From Nocardiopsis endophytica (GTDB lineage: Bacteria > Actinomycetota > Actinomycetes > Streptosporangiales > Streptosporangiaceae): 64,000 bases of DNA. The notes beneath the pieces were generated by a model. That model was not told the DNA's origin. It did no database searches and worked only from the letters and a program-made list of their open reading frames with translations. Positions 61,885-64,000 of the stretch are shown piece after piece; the stretch's first letter is position 1, and the number at the start of each line of letters is the position of its first letter. The position numbers were made by a program, and so were the translations under genes. The stretch is from the NCBI RefSeq assembly GCF_027706725.1, contig NZ_JAQFWQ010000003.1, positions 80,155-144,154 of the forward strand, in the 5' to 3' direction.

Positions 61885-63030
61885 ATGCTCAGCGCCGCAC
61901 GGCGCCAACGAGCGCTCATCGACTCCCTGTACGCCTCGGGAGCGCTCTGCGACCGCCGGCTGGCCGCGGCCTTCCGCGCGGTCCCCCGGCACTTCTTCGT
62001 CCCCCTGCACGGGGCGGTCACCACCTCCGGGAGCCCGCTGGACGCCGACCGGGCGCCCGAGCGGTGGCTGGACGCCGCCTACGCCGACGAGCCGATCGTG
62101 GTGCAGATCGACGACGGGGACCCGGAGCGGGCGGAGGGGGTGCCCACCTCCTCCTGCTCGGCGCCGGGCGTCGTGGCCCGGATGCTGGAGGCCGCCCGCC
62201 TGCGGGACGGGCACCGGGTGCTGGAGGTGGGGACCGGGACCGGGTGGAACGCGGCCCTGCTGGCGGCGCGGCTCGGCGACGACCGGGTGGTGAGCGTGGA
62301 GATCGACCCCGGGGTGCTGGAGGGGGCGCGGGCGGCGCTGGTGCGTGCGGGCCGGACCCCGCGGACCGTGCGGGGCGACGGGGAGTTCGGGTACCCGGAG
62401 GGCGCCCCGTACGACCGGGTGATCGCGACCTGCGCGGCGACGCGGGTGCCGCGGGCGTGGATCCGCCAGACCGTGGAGGGCGGGCTGGTGGTGCTGCCGT
62501 GGACGGCGATGGAGGGGGCGGGGGTGCTGGCCCGGCTGACGGTGCACGGGGACGGGGCGGCGAGCGGCCCGTTCCTGGGCGGCCTGGGGTTCATGCCGCT
62601 GCGGTCCCAGCGGCCGGGGCCTCCGGCGCCGCCGCCTCCGGAGGCCGAGCCGGATGAGACGCGGCTGCTGCACGGCCCCGACCCGATCGAGCCGCTGACC
62701 CGGTTCCCGACGGCGTTCGCGGTCACGGTGGCGGTCCGGCGGTGGCGGATGGGGCTGCGCCCGGCGCCGGGGGGCACGGGGCGGCAGCTGTGGCTGGCCT
62801 CTCGGGACGGGGGGTCGTGGGCGCGGGTGCTCCCGGCCGGACCGGCGTGGCGGGCCGAGCAGGCGGGCCCGCGGTCGCTGTGGGACGAGGTGGAGGACGC
62901 CCAGGAGGAGTGGCGCGCCCTGGGCGGGCCCTCACCGGAGCGGTACGGCCTGACGGTGGCCCCCGACGGCCGCCACCGCGTATGGCTCGACACCCCGGAC
63001 GGCCCCGGCTGGGATCAAGAGGAGGAGTGA
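61885..63030 (+). CDS. PCMT-like methyltransferase
   Basis: 381 residues. The first ~215 resemble protein-L-isoaspartate O-methyltransferase: RRQRALIDSLYASGALCDRR, AFRAVPRHFFVPLH, EPIVVQID, SSCSAPGVVARMLEAARLRD, SAM motif I VLEVGTGTGWNAALLAARLG, VVSVEIDPGVLEGARAALVR, YDRVIATCAATRVPRAWIRQ. A ~165-residue C-terminal extension with Trp-rich motifs (LWLASRDGGSWARVLPA) is the type found in actinobacterial paralogues, some of which modify lanthipeptides or other proteins rather than repair isoaspartate. No peptide precursor is adjacent. Start at ATG 61885 behind GGGGGCGACACGCG. Confidence 0.85.
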   Translation: MLSAARRQRALIDSLYASGALCDRRLAAAFRAVPRHFFVPLHGAVTTSGSPLDADRAPERWLDAAYADEPIVVQIDDGDPERAEGVPTSSCSAPGVVARMLEAARLRDGHRVLEVGTGTGWNAALLAARLGDDRVVSVEIDPGVLEGARAALVRAGRTPRTVRGDGEFGYPEGAPYDRVIATCAATRVPRAWIRQTVEGGLVVLPWTAMEGAGVLARLTVHGDGAASGPFLGGLGFMPLRSQRPGPPAPPPPEAEPDETRLLHGPDPIEPLTRFPTAFAVTVAVRRWRMGLRPAPGGTGRQLWLASRDGGSWARVLPAGPAWRAEQAGPRSLWDEVEDAQEEWRALGGPSPERYGLTVAPDGRHRVWLDTPDGPGWDQEEE

Positions 63031-63085
63031 GGGGAGCAGGGGCCGGAGGCGACGCCACCGGCATCAGCGCCAGACACCGAAGGGT

Positions 63086-63888
63086 GACGAGGAAAGGTCA
63101 GCGGCCCACGGCGCAGCGTCGTCGGCCGTGGGGCGTGCGCATGGTCGCCGTGATGGGCGGCGACGGCGACAGCCGGCCGGTTCCCCGGCCCCACCTGCCG
63201 GGCGCGGGGCTCCTCGCGGTCCAGGCGGGCGGCTGAGCAGGTACCCCGCTCCAGGACTCCAGCCGGGCGGCGGACCGACAGGGCGCACCGTTGAGGGCAG
63301 CGACGAGGAAAGGTCACCGGCGCACACCGCAGCGCTGTCGGCCGTGGAGCGTGTGCGTGGCCGCCGTGGAGGGCGGCGACGGCGAAAGCGGGGCGGTTTC
63401 CCGGCCCTGCTTGCCGTCCGTCGGGCCGCGGACGGTCCGGGAGGGCGGCTGAGCAGGTACCCCGCTCCAGGACTCCAGCCGGGCGGCGGACCGACAGGGC
63501 GCACCGTTGAGGGCAGCGACGAGGAGAGGTCACCGGCGCACACCGCAGCGCTGTCGGGCGCAGCGCGTGCGGGCGGTCACCGGAGAGGGCAGCGACGGCA
63601 GAAGCGGGGCGGTTCCCGGCCCTACCTGCCGTCCGGCAGGCCGCGGGCGGTCCGGGCGGGCGGCTGAGCAGGTACCCCACGTGATCGCCCCAGCCGGGCG
63701 GCGGGCCGACAGGGCGCACCGTTGAGGGCGGCGACGAGGAGAGGTCGGCGGCCCACACCGCAGCGCTGTCGGCTGTGGGGCGTGTGCATGGTCGCCGTGG
63801 AGGGCAGCGACGGCAGAAGCGGGGCGGTTTCCCGGCCCTGCTTGCCGTCCGGTGGGCCCCTCGCGGTTCGGGTGGGCGGCGCGGTGGG
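63086..63888. repeat. 216-bp tandem repeat array, about 3.7 copies
   Basis: Units begin with GACGAGGARAGGTC at 63086, 63302, 63518 and 63733 (periods 216, 216, 215) and contain ACACCGCAGCGCTGTCGGC, GGCGACGGC.GAAGCGGGGC, GAGCAGGTACCCC and GGGCGCACCGTTGAGGG. The second and third units are nearly identical over long stretches, suggesting recent duplication or conversion. Several frames are open on both strands because of the GC content; I see no ribosome site or credible protein, so I treat it as non-coding. Confidence 0.85.
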
Positions 63889-63954
63889 CAGGGTGCGCGG
63901 TCGCCCGCGCTCGTGGCGGCCGTCGGCCTGCTGCGCCCTTCCTGCCGATGATCT

Positions 63955-64000
63955 CGACAGAGGTGCTGTCATTCCGGCCGTTTTGACACCACTTCTGTCG
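63955..64000. repeat. Imperfect 17-bp inverted repeat at the window end
   Basis: CGACAGAGGTGCTGTCA (63955-63971) is complementary, with two mismatches, to TGACACCACTTCTGTCG (63984-64000), around a 12-base loop. The second arm ends exactly at the window edge, so a terminal repeat, an operator or a terminator for the next gene are all possible. Confidence 0.5.

Noticed and set aside
63015..63758. 247-codon minus-strand frame through the 216-bp repeats
   Set aside because: Same DNA is open in other frames on both strands, no ribosome site, and the fourth unit breaks the frame by one base.

Overview
The window is very GC-rich (well above 70% by eye) with dense, short-gapped genes, strong Shine-Dalgarno sites, many GTG starts and tail-to-tail hairpin terminators. 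With a SARP activator, an AfsA-type protein, P450/ferredoxin cassettes, a DUF5685 protein and the ybaB-recR-ask-asd block, this points to a filamentous actinobacterium; Nocardiopsaceae is my best guess (inference only). No rRNA, tRNA or CRISPR was seen.

Layout. 0-9 kb: a cut-off MFS gene divergent from a LacI repressor, a UbiB/ABC1 kinase-like membrane protein, a DUF5685 protein with an extreme cysteine tail, a small membrane protein with a TetR gene, and two secreted glycosidases (GH43, GH114) behind a perfect LacI-type palindrome. 9-16.5 kb: a soluble histidine kinase coupled to a MaoC/HadA-like dehydratase, a divergent MarR/DHA2 exporter pair, and a flavin monooxygenase plus aldo-keto reductase. 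16.5-25.6 kb: the most notable locus. A SARP activator, a NarL-type response regulator, a FabG-like reductase, a KAS III-like enzyme, an ACP, a complete ketosynthase, a chain-length-factor-like partner with no active site, an AfsA hotdog protein and a HAD phosphatase. Together they look like a dedicated type II fatty-acid/polyketide line feeding an AfsA plus phosphatase pair, i.e. a gamma-butyrolactone, butenolide or furan-type signal or related lipid.

25.6-41.9 kb: a SulP transporter flanked by two truncated Rpn/PD-(D/E)XK-like relics, an MFS exporter divergent from a P450-TetR-ferredoxin-ferredoxin reductase-P450 cassette, a 1,845-residue DUF4132 protein, a DUF5701 protein and an acetyltransferase. 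42-45.2 kb: an AT-richer acquired island with a decayed IS701-type transposase and a type II restriction-modification pair (C5 methyltransferase, SacI-family-like endonuclease), the methyltransferase apparently read from a leaderless transcript.

45.2-64 kb: core-like DNA. A PAP2 phosphatase, a GntR regulator with a 27-bp palindrome ahead of a pdhA-pdhB-pdhC operon, a GNAT gene ending in a near-parS sequence, a degenerate Nudix protein overlapping a Gfo/Idh/MocA oxidoreductase, a NADAR protein, an S9 peptidase with a HutC-type GntR regulator, then asd-ask-recR-ybaB, a PCMT-like methyltransferase and a 216-bp tandem repeat array running almost to the end of the window.
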